NCBI RefSeq assembly: GCF_907165045.1
Contig: NZ_CAJRAU010000006.1
Location: forward strand, 62,001 to 126,000
Length of the DNA stretch: 64,000 nt
Reading direction: 5' to 3'
From: Dyadobacter linearis
Lineage (GTDB): Bacteria; Bacteroidota; Bacteroidia; Cytophagales; Spirosomataceae
Position numbers and translations under genes: made by a program. The notes below the pieces were generated by a model. That model saw only the letters and a program-made list of their open reading frames with translations, ran no database searches and was not told the DNA's origin. Positions 1 through 9,537 of this stretch are shown here, piece by piece. Positions within the stretch are counted from its first letter, which is position 1. The number at the start of each line of letters is the position of its first letter.

Positions 1-2871
1 TCACTTACTCAGAGACCTGCGCCGGTAGAGGCTCCTGTTGAAATAAAAGAGGATAAAGTCAAAAGTGATGTTGACGGGATCCTGTATTTCCGTAATGCCC
101 AAAAACCTGAAGAAAAGCCCGCAGTAGAAGAAGAAAAAGCTGCTGTGCCACAGCCTGTGGTTGAAAACAGGTTGCCTGGTATCAAGGTTGTAGGCAAAAT
201 TGATCTGGATCAGAAACGTTCTGTTCAGCCACAAGCTCCTGCGCCGGTAGAAGAGGCGAAACCTACTCCTGCGCCTGAACCGGTCGCTCCTCCTGTTGCA
301 AAAGAACCGGAAATAGTGGCCCCTGTCGCAAAAGTGGTAGAGAAGCCTGAACCTGCTGAGTCGCAACCAAAGCCGGAGGCTGAGAAAGCGCCCGAAGCGC
401 CAGTTAAAGTTCAGGAAGTTGAAAAACCGGTCGAGCCGGTGGTTGCAGAGTCAACACCTGTCACTGAACCGAAAGCAGAAGTTGAAAAACCTGCTGTTGC
501 TCCGGAAGCTCCAAAAGAAACACAAGTTGAAGCAGAGACACCTTCGGCCCAACCTGAAATCGCGGCGGCCGTTGAGCCGGCAGGTTCTGAGCTGATAGAA
601 GCACGTGGCGAGCAGCTTCGTGGACTTCGTGTTGTTGGAAAAATTGAACTTCCTTCTGATAAAGCTAAGAAAAAAGATCCCGTAGCGTCCAGCGACTCTG
701 CGGCTGATAAAAAACGTCGCAGAAAACGCAAGCGAATCCGTGACGGATCAGCGGTACCAGGTGAAACCAAACCGGCTACTACTACCACCGACGCTGCGTC
801 GACAACCGGAAGAACGCAGGGCACTACGACGACAGGAAACAGAACAAGTACTCCTGCTGCCGGAACTACACCCGCGCAACCAGGTACACAGTCGGCTAAT
901 GCCAGGCCAAGTACCGGTAACCGTGCAGGTAGTACCAATAACAGAAGAGGCGGCAGACGCGAAGAAGTTTCTGACAAAGAAGTTTCTGACAATATCAAGG
1001 CAACCATGGCCCGTATGGGCGGTGGAAACACCAGAAATATGGCCCGCGGGAAAGGCGGACGTCGCCGTGATCGCGCAGATCAGAACGATCCCAACGGCCT
1101 GGGTGAAGAGGAAACAAAAGTATTGCGCGTTACCGAGTTCGTTTCGGCCAACGACCTTGCTTCACTGATGGACGTTACCGTTCAGGAAGTTATCTCTGTT
1201 TGTATGAGCATGGGTATGTTCGTTTCGATCAACCAGCGCCTTGACGCAGAAGCGATTACATTCATTGCCGACGAATTTGGCTTCGAAGTAGCATTCATTT
1301 CGGCGGAAGAGGAAGTTCAGAACGATGTAGTAGAAGAAGTTGATACGGAGGAAAGTCTGATCGATCGTGCACCAATCGTCACCGTAATGGGTCACGTTGA
1401 CCACGGAAAAACATCTCTACTCGATTATATCCGTCAGGAAAACGTAGCAAGTGGTGAAGCTGGTGGTATTACGCAGCACATTGGTGCATATAGTGTAAAA
1501 ACTAAAACGGGTAAGCAGGTTACGTTCCTGGATACACCGGGTCACGAAGCATTTACCGCGATGCGTGCCCGTGGTGCAAAGGTTACTGACGTTGTTATTA
1601 TCGTGATTGCAGCAGACGATAGCATCATGCCGCAAACGCGTGAAGCGATTAACCACGCACAAGTTGCAGGAGCGCCAATCGTATTTGCATTCAGTAAAAT
1701 AGATAAAGCCGGTGCCAACACCGAAAAGATACGCGAAGAGCTTGCCAATATGAACATTTTGGTGGAAGAATGGGGTGGTAAATATCAGACCCAGGAAATC
1801 TCATCCAAATCCGGTTTAGGTATTGATCTTCTTTTAGAGAAAGTATTGCTGGAAGCTGAATTGTTAGAGCTGAAAGCAAATCCGAACCGACGCGCGATTG
1901 GAACAGTAGTAGAAGCATCTTTGGATAAAGGACGCGGATACGTTACTACAATCCTTGTTGAAACCGGTACATTGAAAGTGGGAGATGTGGTTCTTGCGGG
2001 AGCGCACTTCGGTAAAGTGAAAGCGATGACCGATTACCTTGGTAAAAAGCTTAAAACCGCCGGACCATCTATGCCAGTACAGCTACTTGGTTTGAATGGA
2101 GCGCCACAGGCAGGTGACCGTTTCAACGTTTTTGAGAATGAGCGTGACGCGCGTGATATTGCTACCAAGCGTGAGCAGATCCAGAGAGAGCAATCGATTC
2201 GGACCCGCAAACACATTACACTGGAAGAAATTGGCCGTCGTAAGGCAATCGGTAGTTTCCGTGAGTTAAACCTGATTGTCAAAGGTGACGTGGATGGATC
2301 TGTGGAAGCACTTTCGGATTCATTGCTGCAACTCTCAACTAATGAGGTTCAGGTAAATATCATCCACAAAGCGGTAGGTCAGATCTCTGAATCGGATGTT
2401 AACCTTGCCATCGCCGCTGACGCGATCATCGTTGGATTCCAGGTTCGTCCTTCTTCGAATGCGAAGAAAATGGCAGAGCAGGATCAGATCGAAATTCGCC
2501 ACTACTCGGTTATTTACAATGCGATCGAGGAGATTAAGGATGCGATGACAGGTATGCTTGCACCGACGATCGAGGAGATTATCACAGGTAATATCGAAAT
2601 CCGCGAGGTGTTCAAAATCAGCAGGATCGGTACGATTGCAGGATGTTATGTAACAGACGGTTACGTGAAACGCAATAACAAAATCCGTGTGGTTAGAGAT
2701 GGTATCGTACTTTATACCGGCGAAATCGACTCACTGAAACGTTACAAAGACGACGTTCAGGAAGTTAGAAACGGCTATGAATGTGGTCTGAGTATCAAAA
2801 ATTACAACGACATCGAAGTCGGCGACATCATCGAAAGCTTCGAGCTTCGCGAGGTGAAGAGAACGCTTTGA
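1..2871 (+). CDS. infB: Translation initiation factor IF-2, 5' end outside window
   Basis: The frame is open from base 1, so the start lies upstream; 956 residues are visible. IF-2 is the GTPase that brings fMet-tRNA to the 30S subunit and promotes 50S joining. The first ~330 visible residues are a low-complexity Pro/Glu/Ala/Val-rich extension, then a basic stretch near 706-738, the IF2-N region, and the GTPase domain with G1 GHVDHGKT (1390-1413) and G3 DTPGHEAF. The G4 motif reads SKID (1693-1704) instead of the usual NKxD. Domain II, the IF-2-specific domain and the C-terminal fMet-tRNA-binding domain follow, so the C terminus is complete. The long acidic N-extension is common in Bacteroidota IF-2. 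Genes rimP-nusA normally precede it but are not visible. A strong terminator follows. Confidence 0.97.
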   Translation, partial: SLTQRPAPVEAPVEIKEDKVKSDVDGILYFRNAQKPEEKPAVEEEKAAVPQPVVENRLPGIKVVGKIDLDQKRSVQPQAPAPVEEAKPTPAPEPVAPPVAKEPEIVAPVAKVVEKPEPAESQPKPEAEKAPEAPVKVQEVEKPVEPVVAESTPVTEPKAEVEKPAVAPEAPKETQVEAETPSAQPEIAAAVEPAGSELIEARGEQLRGLRVVGKIELPSDKAKKKDPVASSDSAADKKRRRKRKRIRDGSAVPGETKPATTTTDAASTTGRTQGTTTTGNRTSTPAAGTTPAQPGTQSANARPSTGNRAGSTNNRRGGRREEVSDKEVSDNIKATMARMGGGNTRNMARGKGGRRRDRADQNDPNGLGEEETKVLRVTEFVSANDLASLMDVTVQEVISVCMSMGMFVSINQRLDAEAITFIADEFGFEVAFISAEEEVQNDVVEEVDTEESLIDRAPIVTVMGHVDHGKTSLLDYIRQENVASGEAGGITQHIGAYSVKTKTGKQVTFLDTPGHEAFTAMRARGAKVTDVVIIVIAADDSIMPQTREAINHAQVAGAPIVFAFSKIDKAGANTEKIREELANMNILVEEWGGKYQTQEISSKSGLGIDLLLEKVLLEAELLELKANPNRRAIGTVVEASLDKGRGYVTTILVETGTLKVGDVVLAGAHFGKVKAMTDYLGKKLKTAGPSMPVQLLGLNGAPQAGDRFNVFENERDARDIATKREQIQREQSIRTRKHITLEEIGRRKAIGSFRELNLIVKGDVDGSVEALSDSLLQLSTNEVQVNIIHKAVGQISESDVNLAIAADAIIVGFQVRPSSNAKKMAEQDQIEIRHYSVIYNAIEEIKDAMTGMLAPTIEEIITGNIEIREVFKISRIGTIAGCYVTDGYVKRNNKIRVVRDGIVLYTGEIDSLKRYKDDVQEVRNGYECGLSIKNYNDIEVGDIIESFELREVKRTL

Positions 2872-2907
2872 TGATAGGAAGTTGTCCAATTAGAAAAATA
2901 GTTAAAA

Positions 2908-2948
2908 ATAGATCCCAGCCGCAAATGAAGCTGGGATCTATTTTTGTT
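2908..2948 (+). terminator. Intrinsic terminator after infB
   Basis: A perfect 12-bp stem (ATAGATCCCAGC at 2908-2919 with its complement at 2930-2941) has a 10-base loop and is followed by TTTTGTT. It lies 36 bases past the infB stop, so infB is probably the last gene of its operon. Confidence 0.9.
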
Positions 2949-3049
2949 AGATACTTACATTTCGTGTGAATATGCAGTTTTCCTCCTGTACTAACTTAGA
3001 AATTTGTATAGCGCCTAACGATTAGCTGTAAACTGAGAACTAATACACT

Positions 3050-4950
3050 TCAAAATGAAGATACAGCCCTATTTTTCAGATCTGGTTGGACTAAACCCAC
3101 TCCTATGAAATTCTGAAATTTCAGATCCGCGAAGATAAAATTTGACACATGGTCAGCTCCATACTTTGTATAGTGATTCTCATCAGACATATAAGGAATA
3201 TGATTCTCAGATAATTTAGCTATGCCTTCTATATCATAAATCTCAATATACTGTTTCGAAAACTCCCTTTTCAAGCGCTCGTTTGCCTCTGCTGAATGCG
3301 GTTCTAAAAAGTTCTTACTCAGACTTATGCCATACTCATATTCTCTTGCAACAAGTGACGCAAACGGTACAATATACGTCTCATTTTGCCCCAGGAGAAT
3401 CACTTTCAGACCTAGATTTTCGAGCTGAGTTATTGTCGCATGAATGTCAGACATCTGTAAGCCTTTTTCGATCCCATTCACCCAATTTGCACTGATAATT
3501 ACACCATCTATGAAACCAGCATTTTTAGGGAGAAATTCGTCAAAAATATAGTTCATGAGTTCCGAACAATTTCTTTCACCATTCTTTCGCAAAATGGGCA
3601 TACAGCCGCTCGCTGATGCCTGAGTCAAATTAATATTTGCCTGTTCCATTTTATTCCGCATCGACTGAGACAAATGCGCAGAATGGCTGTCTCCTAATAA
3701 AAGGAAGTTCTTATTTTTGGTGCTCAAAGCCAGACACTTTTCTTTATTGAAGTGAGTGTTAGTTGTCGATATGAAGCATACCTTGGTATTGAATTGCTTA
3801 ATTCTTTCTCTAAGATGAGTTTTCGGATAGTTTGAAATCAGCAAAGTTTCGTTTTTAAATAACCCCTTATTCAAGTTCTTATCTGATATAAGCAAAGTGA
3901 CACCCGCAGTTAACATCATTGCAATTATTATCTTCTTGCTAGACTCAAAACTGAAAGACTCGATAAACCGGAACGAAATATACGCAAGACCAATAGAGAG
4001 GAACATCATAGCCGGAACTGCAACTAAATGCTCCAATAGTCCCAAATATCTCGCTATTACATAAATTGGCCAGTGCCACAAATACAACGAGTACGATATT
4101 TTACCTAGAAATTGTATCGCAGGTGACCTCAGGATGCGACTCTCGTTAGAGTCGGTTATTATTATAAGGAATGTACCGATCACCGGAATTAGAGTAAATA
4201 TCCCTGGCCATTTCATTTGACTATTAAGTCCTAACAGGCATCCAAACAACAATAGGTAGCCTGCCGTGCTAAATAATTTTTTGCGGCGAATTTTTACAAA
4301 ATCTTCTGCGAAAAAGGCAAGTCCACCAAAAATCATTTCCCAGCACCTCGTTGGCACCAATAGAACGAAGCATTGGGCCGATAATCGGTAGCAAACAAAG
4401 AACCAACAAAAATCAGCACGGCTGCGATAAGAAAGACGGCTAAATATCCTCTCCTATCATTTTTTAAAAATCGATTTACCAACATTAGGACTAAGGGCAG
4501 TATCAAGTAAAACTGCCACTCGACTGAAAGAGACCAAGTGTGGAGAAGCATGTTGTTCTCCGATGACGCATCGAAGTAATCGCTTTTGTAGTATAATATG
4601 TTTGAATAAAATACTGCACTTGCCGCAGCGTTTTTGACGAAATCGGAATAATCAACAGGTAGGTACAGAAAAAAATTTATTACGGTCAAGCACAGAATTA
4701 GGAATAATAATCCTGGCAATATCCTTTTAACTCTTCGACTGTAAAATTCGATTACCGAAAAATTGCCTTTCGCCAATCCCCGGATAATGATTCTGGTCAT
4801 CAAATATCCAGAAATCACAAAGAATATGTCGACTCCTGAAAAACCACCTTGAAAATAAGGAACCTTGTAGTGAAACAAAACAACACCTAGAACAGCCAGC
4901 GCTCGAAGAGCATTGATGTCATATCTAAACTCTTTCGTATTAATGGGCAT
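3050..4950 (-). pseudogene. Acyltransferase-3/SGNH (OafA-type) O-acyltransferase, split by a frameshift
   Basis: Two adjacent minus-strand frames (4950-4333 and 4360-3050) together form one OafA/YrhL-type membrane acyltransferase of about 640 residues, the usual length for this fusion. The first frame has the family start (RYDINALRALAVLGVVLFHY) and transmembrane helices; the second carries the remaining helices and a C-terminal SGNH hydrolase domain with GDSHSAH and DENHYT blocks. Such proteins O-acetylate cell-surface polysaccharides. Near 4357-4365 the minus strand reads TTCTATTGG; one extra T would give FYLVPTRCWE and join the frames at the conserved PTRxWE motif. So a single-base loss, real or a sequencing error, breaks the gene. 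Base composition is visibly more AT-rich than in the neighbours, which hints at acquisition by transfer. Confidence 0.85.
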
Positions 4951-5003
4951 TTAAAAATGAAATTTCGTTGAGTACTGTTATCTATTCCTAAACAGTTTGT
5001 TTT

Positions 5004-5011
5004 CAAAAATA
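5004..5011 (-). promoter_or_regulatory. Possible -7 box for the acyltransferase
   Basis: The minus strand reads TATTTTTG, matching the Bacteroidota -7 consensus TAnnTTTG, 53 bases upstream of the acyltransferase start. No clear -33 TTG is visible, so this is a weak call. Confidence 0.35.
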
Positions 5012-5039
5012 GGTAAAAATTGATTCGGAGATAAATTGA

Positions 5040-5054
5040 ATCTGGTAACCAGAT
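5040..5054. repeat. 15-base palindrome between acyltransferase and GH2 gene
   Basis: ATCTGGTAACCAGAT is a perfect inverted repeat around one central base. It lies upstream of the acyltransferase and downstream of the GH2 gene and has no T-run next to it, so an operator half-site pair is as likely as a terminator. Confidence 0.35.
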
Positions 5055-5088
5055 ACTTTATTTTTTGGGAAATACTCACATTTAGATC

Positions 5089-6930
5089 TCACGCAATGCT
5101 CACCTTCCCCCCACCCGAAGCCAGCAACCCCGCAGGAACATTCAACTCGCCCGTTTCAGGGTCGATCAGGCCGTTTCTTTCATCTTCGATGTTGGTTGCC
5201 TGCGTGTAAACGTCGCCTGAGATCGCGCGCTTTCTTAGCTCTGCTTTGAATAGACTGATCTGGGTGGCACGGGCGGCATCGTCTGCGGGGCCACCGTAAT
5301 CTTTGAACCCAAAACCACCCCACTCACTTACAACCAGCGGCACCTGCTTTCTAAAAAAGTAAGGATCACCGACAACAAGCGGAAAAGCTGCAACAGTTTG
5401 CATATTGCCGGAAGTCAGCTCATCGAGCATTCTTTTCCAATTTTCCAGGTCGGGCGTGTATAAATGTGCAGTCAACAGATCAGATTTGAGCCGGCCCTCA
5501 AAGGAAATGTGCTGCCAGCCGTCATTGTCCACAACTAAGAATTGTGGGTAGGCGATCTGCATGTAGTGGTACATATTAATTATGTACTGGCGGGTTTCAA
5601 CATTATGCGCAATATCCTGCGCGCCCCAGTCTTCATTATAAAGACTCCATATCACCACAGAGGGATGTGTTCCGATCAATGTCAGCATGCGCATCAATTC
5701 TGCCTGATGATTTTCGCGACTCTTCATCGTGGACTGGTGCGGGCTGGGGACTTCTACCCAAAGCAGCATACCAATCTTGTCGGCCAGCTTGTAAATGCGA
5801 GGGTCCACGCCAGCAATGTGGATTCGAACCAGGTTACAACCCAATTCCTTCATTGCCAGCAAGTGCTTTTTGATCTGATCATAAGTGGAATTTCCCGGTT
5901 GGTACAAAATTCCGTCCAGATAGATAGGCTCGTTATTAAGATACATCCGGCTGCCTCTCGCCTCGAATTTTCTAAGACCGAATTTAGTCTCAATCTGAGA
6001 TATGGTCTCTTTCTCGTCTACAAGCTGAGCGATCAGCCGGTACAGATTTGGGGTAGCTACCGACCAGAGCTGCGCATCTGGCAGGTCCACCACAAGCCGC
6101 TGCGATTTTTGTCCCGCCTCCAAAGTCAGCTCAAATTCATCCTCAGCCGCCAGCCTATCTTCTTGTTTATCAATGATTTGAAAGACTTTCAACCTGATCT
6201 TGTATTTGCCCGGATCGTGAATACGGGTAGTGAGCGTAAACCGCACCAGATTATCTTCAATAATACTAACCACTCCTACCCGCGAACGAAGGCGGTTTCG
6301 TTCCACTTTTTCAAGCCAAATACTGCGGACAGCGCCGGTAAAGGTCTGATACCAGATCCCGCCCCGCTTGTAAACGTGAGATTCCTGCTTTCCGCGAGTG
6401 GTATCTGCGTCCATACTACTGGCAACCCTGACAGTCAGCCTGTTGACAGCTTGCAGCATTTCAAGTTCATACGAAAAAGACGTATACTCCCCCATATGGA
6501 CTGCCTCCCCCTCGATCGTCGAAAGTAAATGCCCATTCAGCCAAACCTGGGTCTCATATCCGCACGCGCCAAAGGTCAATTGCAGCATGCTATCGTCTTC
6601 TTCTCCCGAGGAAGCAGGCTCCGGCAATGCAAATTCTCGCTCATACCAAACTACTATCTTATCTTTCCAGGAAGAAGTTTCCCGCTGGGTGGCAGCCAGA
6701 TGCTGCTCTACACTCCCAGGCCAATGCGCTGTTTGCGAATAGTGATGCTGGACATACCAATTCTCGGACACCCCTATATCGTCGGGGTCAACCGCAAATT
6801 GCCATTCACCGTCCAGCAAAATGTATTCGTTTGGTCTGAGAACGGCGCGAGGCAGATCTTCTAAAAAAGTTTGTGTATCCAAGGATCCTTCCTTGCTATT
6901 GGACGAGCCGTAATTGGTGTGATTTTGCAT
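5089..6930 (-). CDS. Glycoside hydrolase family 2 protein (beta-galactosidase/glucuronidase-like)
   Basis: The 613-residue product has the GH2 layout: an N-terminal jelly-roll sugar-binding domain (about 35-210), an Ig-like middle domain (about 215-315) and a TIM barrel. The catalytic pair is visible as the acid/base Glu433 in SLYNEDWG and the nucleophile Glu536 in VVSEWGG. No signal peptide is seen, so it probably acts in the cytoplasm on imported oligosaccharide, which is less usual for Bacteroidota GH2 enzymes. The substrate cannot be read from sequence; beta-galactoside, glucuronide and mannoside are all possible. The ATG at 6930 is the first start and precedes a low-complexity N-terminal tail. 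It may be co-transcribed with the two small genes upstream on the same strand (84-base gap). Confidence 0.88.
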   Translation of the reverse strand: MQNHTNYGSSNSKEGSLDTQTFLEDLPRAVLRPNEYILLDGEWQFAVDPDDIGVSENWYVQHHYSQTAHWPGSVEQHLAATQRETSSWKDKIVVWYEREFALPEPASSGEEDDSMLQLTFGACGYETQVWLNGHLLSTIEGEAVHMGEYTSFSYELEMLQAVNRLTVRVASSMDADTTRGKQESHVYKRGGIWYQTFTGAVRSIWLEKVERNRLRSRVGVVSIIEDNLVRFTLTTRIHDPGKYKIRLKVFQIIDKQEDRLAAEDEFELTLEAGQKSQRLVVDLPDAQLWSVATPNLYRLIAQLVDEKETISQIETKFGLRKFEARGSRMYLNNEPIYLDGILYQPGNSTYDQIKKHLLAMKELGCNLVRIHIAGVDPRIYKLADKIGMLLWVEVPSPHQSTMKSRENHQAELMRMLTLIGTHPSVVIWSLYNEDWGAQDIAHNVETRQYIINMYHYMQIAYPQFLVVDNDGWQHISFEGRLKSDLLTAHLYTPDLENWKRMLDELTSGNMQTVAAFPLVVGDPYFFRKQVPLVVSEWGGFGFKDYGGPADDAARATQISLFKAELRKRAISGDVYTQATNIEDERNGLIDPETGELNVPAGLLASGGGKVSIA

Positions 6931-7014
6931 TGCGTGTCAATAAATGAAGCAGTAATATTTCAGCTTAATAAAGATTGATCCGGGATAAGAACTATGCCAG
7001 CGATTTGCGGCTGC

Positions 7015-7314
7015 TCAGTCTGAAAAGATATCCAGCAAAACCTCTCGTGAGCTTTCTCCTTTCAAATAGTTGATCGCCAGAACAGTAATCGCCTTGGCCT
7101 TTTCAGAGCTTGCCTGCAACGGAATGCCCGTGTAATCTTCGGATCTTTCTGTTAAAATTTGTAATGCCAGCCGGTAACCCTGCGAAAGAGGCTCATTTGC
7201 GCCACTTCCTGTTCCTACTTCTGCGAGCCTGGCCCGAATTTGACGGATTGTTTCATTTACCTCTTCTTCTGTGGGGGTAATGTGCTCAAAGTCTCTTTGC
7301 TCTGATGAATTCAT
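7015..7314 (-). CDS. Hypothetical 99-residue protein
   Basis: I do not recognise this protein. It is acidic, with helix-prone segments (EEEVNETIRQIRARLAEVG and SEKAKAITVLAINYLKGES), and has no signal peptide or membrane segment. The start at 7314 is ATG. It lies 33 bases downstream of the HD hydrolase gene and 84 bases upstream of the GH2 gene on the same strand, so it is probably part of a small operon. Coding is supported by the tight packing and protein-like composition, not by homology. Confidence 0.6.
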   Translation of the reverse strand: MNSSEQRDFEHITPTEEEVNETIRQIRARLAEVGTGSGANEPLSQGYRLALQILTERSEDYTGIPLQASSEKAKAITVLAINYLKGESSREVLLDIFSD

Positions 7315-7347
7315 ACTATTGTTTTAAAAGTGATTGTCTGGATCGTT

Positions 7348-7923
7348 TCAGGCGGGCCGCTTGCGTTGCAAACTTTCGTAAGCAGCAGTAAACAGCCGGC
7401 AGCATTCAGCGTAAAGTGCCGGGTTACCTTTATCGATCCGCCATATATACTGGTCTATTTCGGCCAGGTACACTTTTGCAAAAGACGGATCTTCGGCAAT
7501 GATCGATTGAATGTTATCTATAATATCGGCGTATTTGACAGTCTGCGCAATGGGGCGGGACAAAATGATCCGGGCCGCTTCCATTTGCTTTCTTTGTTTT
7601 CTGTTCAGCCTGGGATATTTGATAGTCGTGTATTTATCAGTCAGATCGTCTACCCCTGCCAGGATCTGCGCATCCTCTGCAATACCATAACCCAGGCTCA
7701 TCAGCAGCGATGAGAGCGTTGCAAGCGAGCATTCGGTATCTTCGATCAGATCATGACAAAGCGCAATCTCGATCTCACAACCTGTTTTCGGATACGCACT
7801 GACCCGGTCAGCCACGCTCAGCAAATGGGTATAATATGGCTGGCCCGAATACTTCCGCTTTTGCGAACCGTGCATTTGCTTCACAAAATCAAACAATTGC
7901 CATTGTCTGTCGGTAAGTTCCAT
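7348..7923 (-). CDS. HD-domain phosphohydrolase, MESH1/SpoT-hydrolase-like
   Basis: The 191-residue protein is a single HD domain. The metal and catalytic residues of the SpoT/MESH1 hydrolase fold are all present in order: His33, His57-Asp58 and Glu61-Asp62 (ALCHDLIEDT), and Asp133 with Asn137 (KYADIIDN, matching the LADRxHN motif). It lacks the synthetase, TGS and ACT domains of Rel/SpoT, so it resembles a small alarmone hydrolase that would degrade (p)ppGpp; MESH1 proteins can also act on NADPH. That activity is inferred from the family. It is intracellular, with no signal peptide. It is the first gene of a short minus-strand run with the 99-residue protein and the GH2 gene. Confidence 0.75.
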   Translation of the reverse strand: MELTDRQWQLFDFVKQMHGSQKRKYSGQPYYTHLLSVADRVSAYPKTGCEIEIALCHDLIEDTECSLATLSSLLMSLGYGIAEDAQILAGVDDLTDKYTTIKYPRLNRKQRKQMEAARIILSRPIAQTVKYADIIDNIQSIIAEDPSFAKVYLAEIDQYIWRIDKGNPALYAECCRLFTAAYESLQRKRPA

Positions 7924-8008
7924 AGCGCCTTTGTTATCGGTGGAAAGGTAATGTACTTAAAAAGAAGAAAGCGTGGAGCGAATTACCTGGGAATATAGGT
8001 ATTGGGAT

Positions 8009-8044
8009 AAAAAAACAAAAACTCGCCGTATGTTACGAGCGAGT
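8009..8044 (-). terminator. Terminator of tRNA-Val
   Basis: On the minus strand ACTCGC and GCGAGT (8044-8039 and 8026-8021) form a stem with a 12-base loop, followed by TTTTTGTTTTTTT. It sits just 6 bases past the tRNA 3' end. Confidence 0.8.
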
Positions 8045-8050
8045 CTTCAG

Positions 8051-8125
8051 TAGGACGTAGCGGGTTCGAACCGCTGACCTCCGCCCTGTCAAGGCGGCGC
8101 TCTGAACCAGCTGAGCTAACATCCT
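8051..8125 (-). tRNA. tRNA-Val (anticodon GAC)
   Basis: The minus strand folds into a full cloverleaf: acceptor AGGATGT with ACGTCCT (one G.U pair), a D-arm with GCTCAGCTGGTTCAGAGC, an anticodon stem CCGCC/GGCGG with loop TTGACAG so the anticodon is GAC, and a T-arm with GGTTCGAACC. The discriminator is A, and CCA is not encoded. The 5' end lies only 19 bases after the stop codon of the upstream transporter gene on the same strand. Confidence 0.93.
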
Positions 8126-8144
8126 GTCAGGGCGCGATATTAAA

Positions 8145-9458
8145 TTAATTTTCTTTCGTTTCCAATTCGAAATGGTAAAGCTTGCGCGAGGGTATTCTCG
8201 ACAAAAGCACCAGCCCCAGTACGAAGATCACCAGCAATGCCAGGATACTGTTGCGCATACTGCCGGTTAGTTGCTCTACAAATCCATAGATAAATGTTCC
8301 TACCACGATCGCGAGCTTTTCAGTCACATCGTAAAAACTGAAATAAGACGCAGTATCGGTCACATTTTCGGGAATCAGCTTTGAGAATGTCGAGCGGGAA
8401 AGCGACTGAATTCCACCCATAACCATACCGACTGTACAGGCAATCACATAAAATTCCATGGCTTCGGTCGTATAATAAGCGCCGGTGCAAATACCGATCC
8501 ATATAAAAACCCCTATCATCAGGGCATAAATATTACCAATCTGCCCAGACAGCCACGCGAAAGTATAGGAGCCTGCAATACCGACCAGCTGGATCAGTAA
8601 AACCGTGATAATCAAACTCTGGGAAGGCAGCCGCAGCTCGGTCGCTCCAAAAATAGTGGCCACGTACATCACCGTGCGCAGCCCCATGGTATAGATAAAA
8701 AAGGCGCTTAAAAATTTAGCCAGGTAAGGCTGCTCGCGAAGCCTGGTATATACTTTCCGCAGTTGGGCAAAGCCATTGAATATCCAGTTGCCGCTTTGCT
8801 GCTTGCCGCGATTTCCTTTGGGTAAATAATAAAAAGGAATCTGCGCGAACAAAACCCACCATATCCCAACAGTAAAGAAAGAAATCCTGGCCGGCAGCGA
8901 TTTTTGGGTGATACCGTAAAAATCCGGAAACAAAACCATGCTTAAATTAAAAAGCAGCAGCAACACGCTACCCAGATAACCCATTGAAAATCCCCGCGCA
9001 CTGATCCGGTCGAAGTTGTCCTCGGTGGCTATTTCAGGCAGGTAGGAATCGTAGAAAACAATGCTTCCGCTCCAACCTATCAAGCTCAATCCGAAAAGGA
9101 ATATCGAAGGAAGTAATGTTTCCTTGGTAAAAAAATATAAGAGTATGCAGCTCAGCGCGCCGGTATAGCAGAACAGCTGCATAAAACGCTTTTTCGTTCC
9201 GGTGTAATCCGCTATCGCCGTGCAGATCGGCACCAGTAATGCAGTGATCAGAAATGAGACTGAAACCGTGTAGGAAAACAGAACCGAGCTTTTGATTTGA
9301 AACCCGAAAAAATCAACCTGGCCGCTGCCCGATGCAGCCAGGGCCGTGGCCGAGAAATAGACTGGAAAAATGCTGGATACGATCACCAATGCGTGTACCG
9401 AATTGGCCCAGTCGTACATACACCAGGCATTGATAATAGAAGGGTTATTCTTTTTCAT
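8145..9458 (-). CDS. UMF1-family MFS transporter
   Basis: The 437-residue integral membrane protein has about 12 hydrophobic helices. It has the UMF1 (Atg22-like) N-terminal signature AWCMYDWANSVHALVIVSSIFP, given here in part (AWCMYDWANS), and a cytoplasmic IADYTGTKKRFM loop between helices 2 and 3. UMF1 proteins are thought to move small solutes such as amino acids; the substrate cannot be read here. The ATG at 9458 follows a leader with a hairpin directly behind a -7 box. A tRNA-Val gene begins 19 bases after the stop, so the two may share a transcript that ends at the terminator at 8009-8044. Confidence 0.88.
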   Translation of the reverse strand: MKKNNPSIINAWCMYDWANSVHALVIVSSIFPVYFSATALAASGSGQVDFFGFQIKSSVLFSYTVSVSFLITALLVPICTAIADYTGTKKRFMQLFCYTGALSCILLYFFTKETLLPSIFLFGLSLIGWSGSIVFYDSYLPEIATEDNFDRISARGFSMGYLGSVLLLLFNLSMVLFPDFYGITQKSLPARISFFTVGIWWVLFAQIPFYYLPKGNRGKQQSGNWIFNGFAQLRKVYTRLREQPYLAKFLSAFFIYTMGLRTVMYVATIFGATELRLPSQSLIITVLLIQLVGIAGSYTFAWLSGQIGNIYALMIGVFIWIGICTGAYYTTEAMEFYVIACTVGMVMGGIQSLSRSTFSKLIPENVTDTASYFSFYDVTEKLAIVVGTFIYGFVEQLTGSMRNSILALLVIFVLGLVLLSRIPSRKLYHFELETKEN

Positions 9459-9480
9459 TCAAAAATATTTGACACAAAAT

Positions 9481-9521
9481 AAGAAAAGCGGCAGATTAAT
9501 TCCGCCGCCTTCGCAAATTTA
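9481..9521 (-). promoter_or_regulatory. -7 box with 5'-leader hairpin for the MFS gene
   Basis: The minus strand has TAAATTTG (9521-9514), a match to TAnnTTTG. Five bases later comes an 8-bp hairpin (9508-9488: GCGGCGGA with TCTGCCGC, one G.U pair), then TTTTCTT. The hairpin would start at or next to the transcript's 5' end. It pairs fully only as minus-strand RNA, since the opposite strand has an A/C mismatch. It could be an attenuator or a 5' stabilising stem. No -33 TTG is clear. Confidence 0.6.
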
Positions 9522-9537
9522 TATCTAAACGATCTGG

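Noticed and set aside
5542..6528. Long plus-strand open frame opposite the GH2 gene
   Set aside because: It is the antisense shadow of a clear GH2 enzyme and has no recognisable domain.
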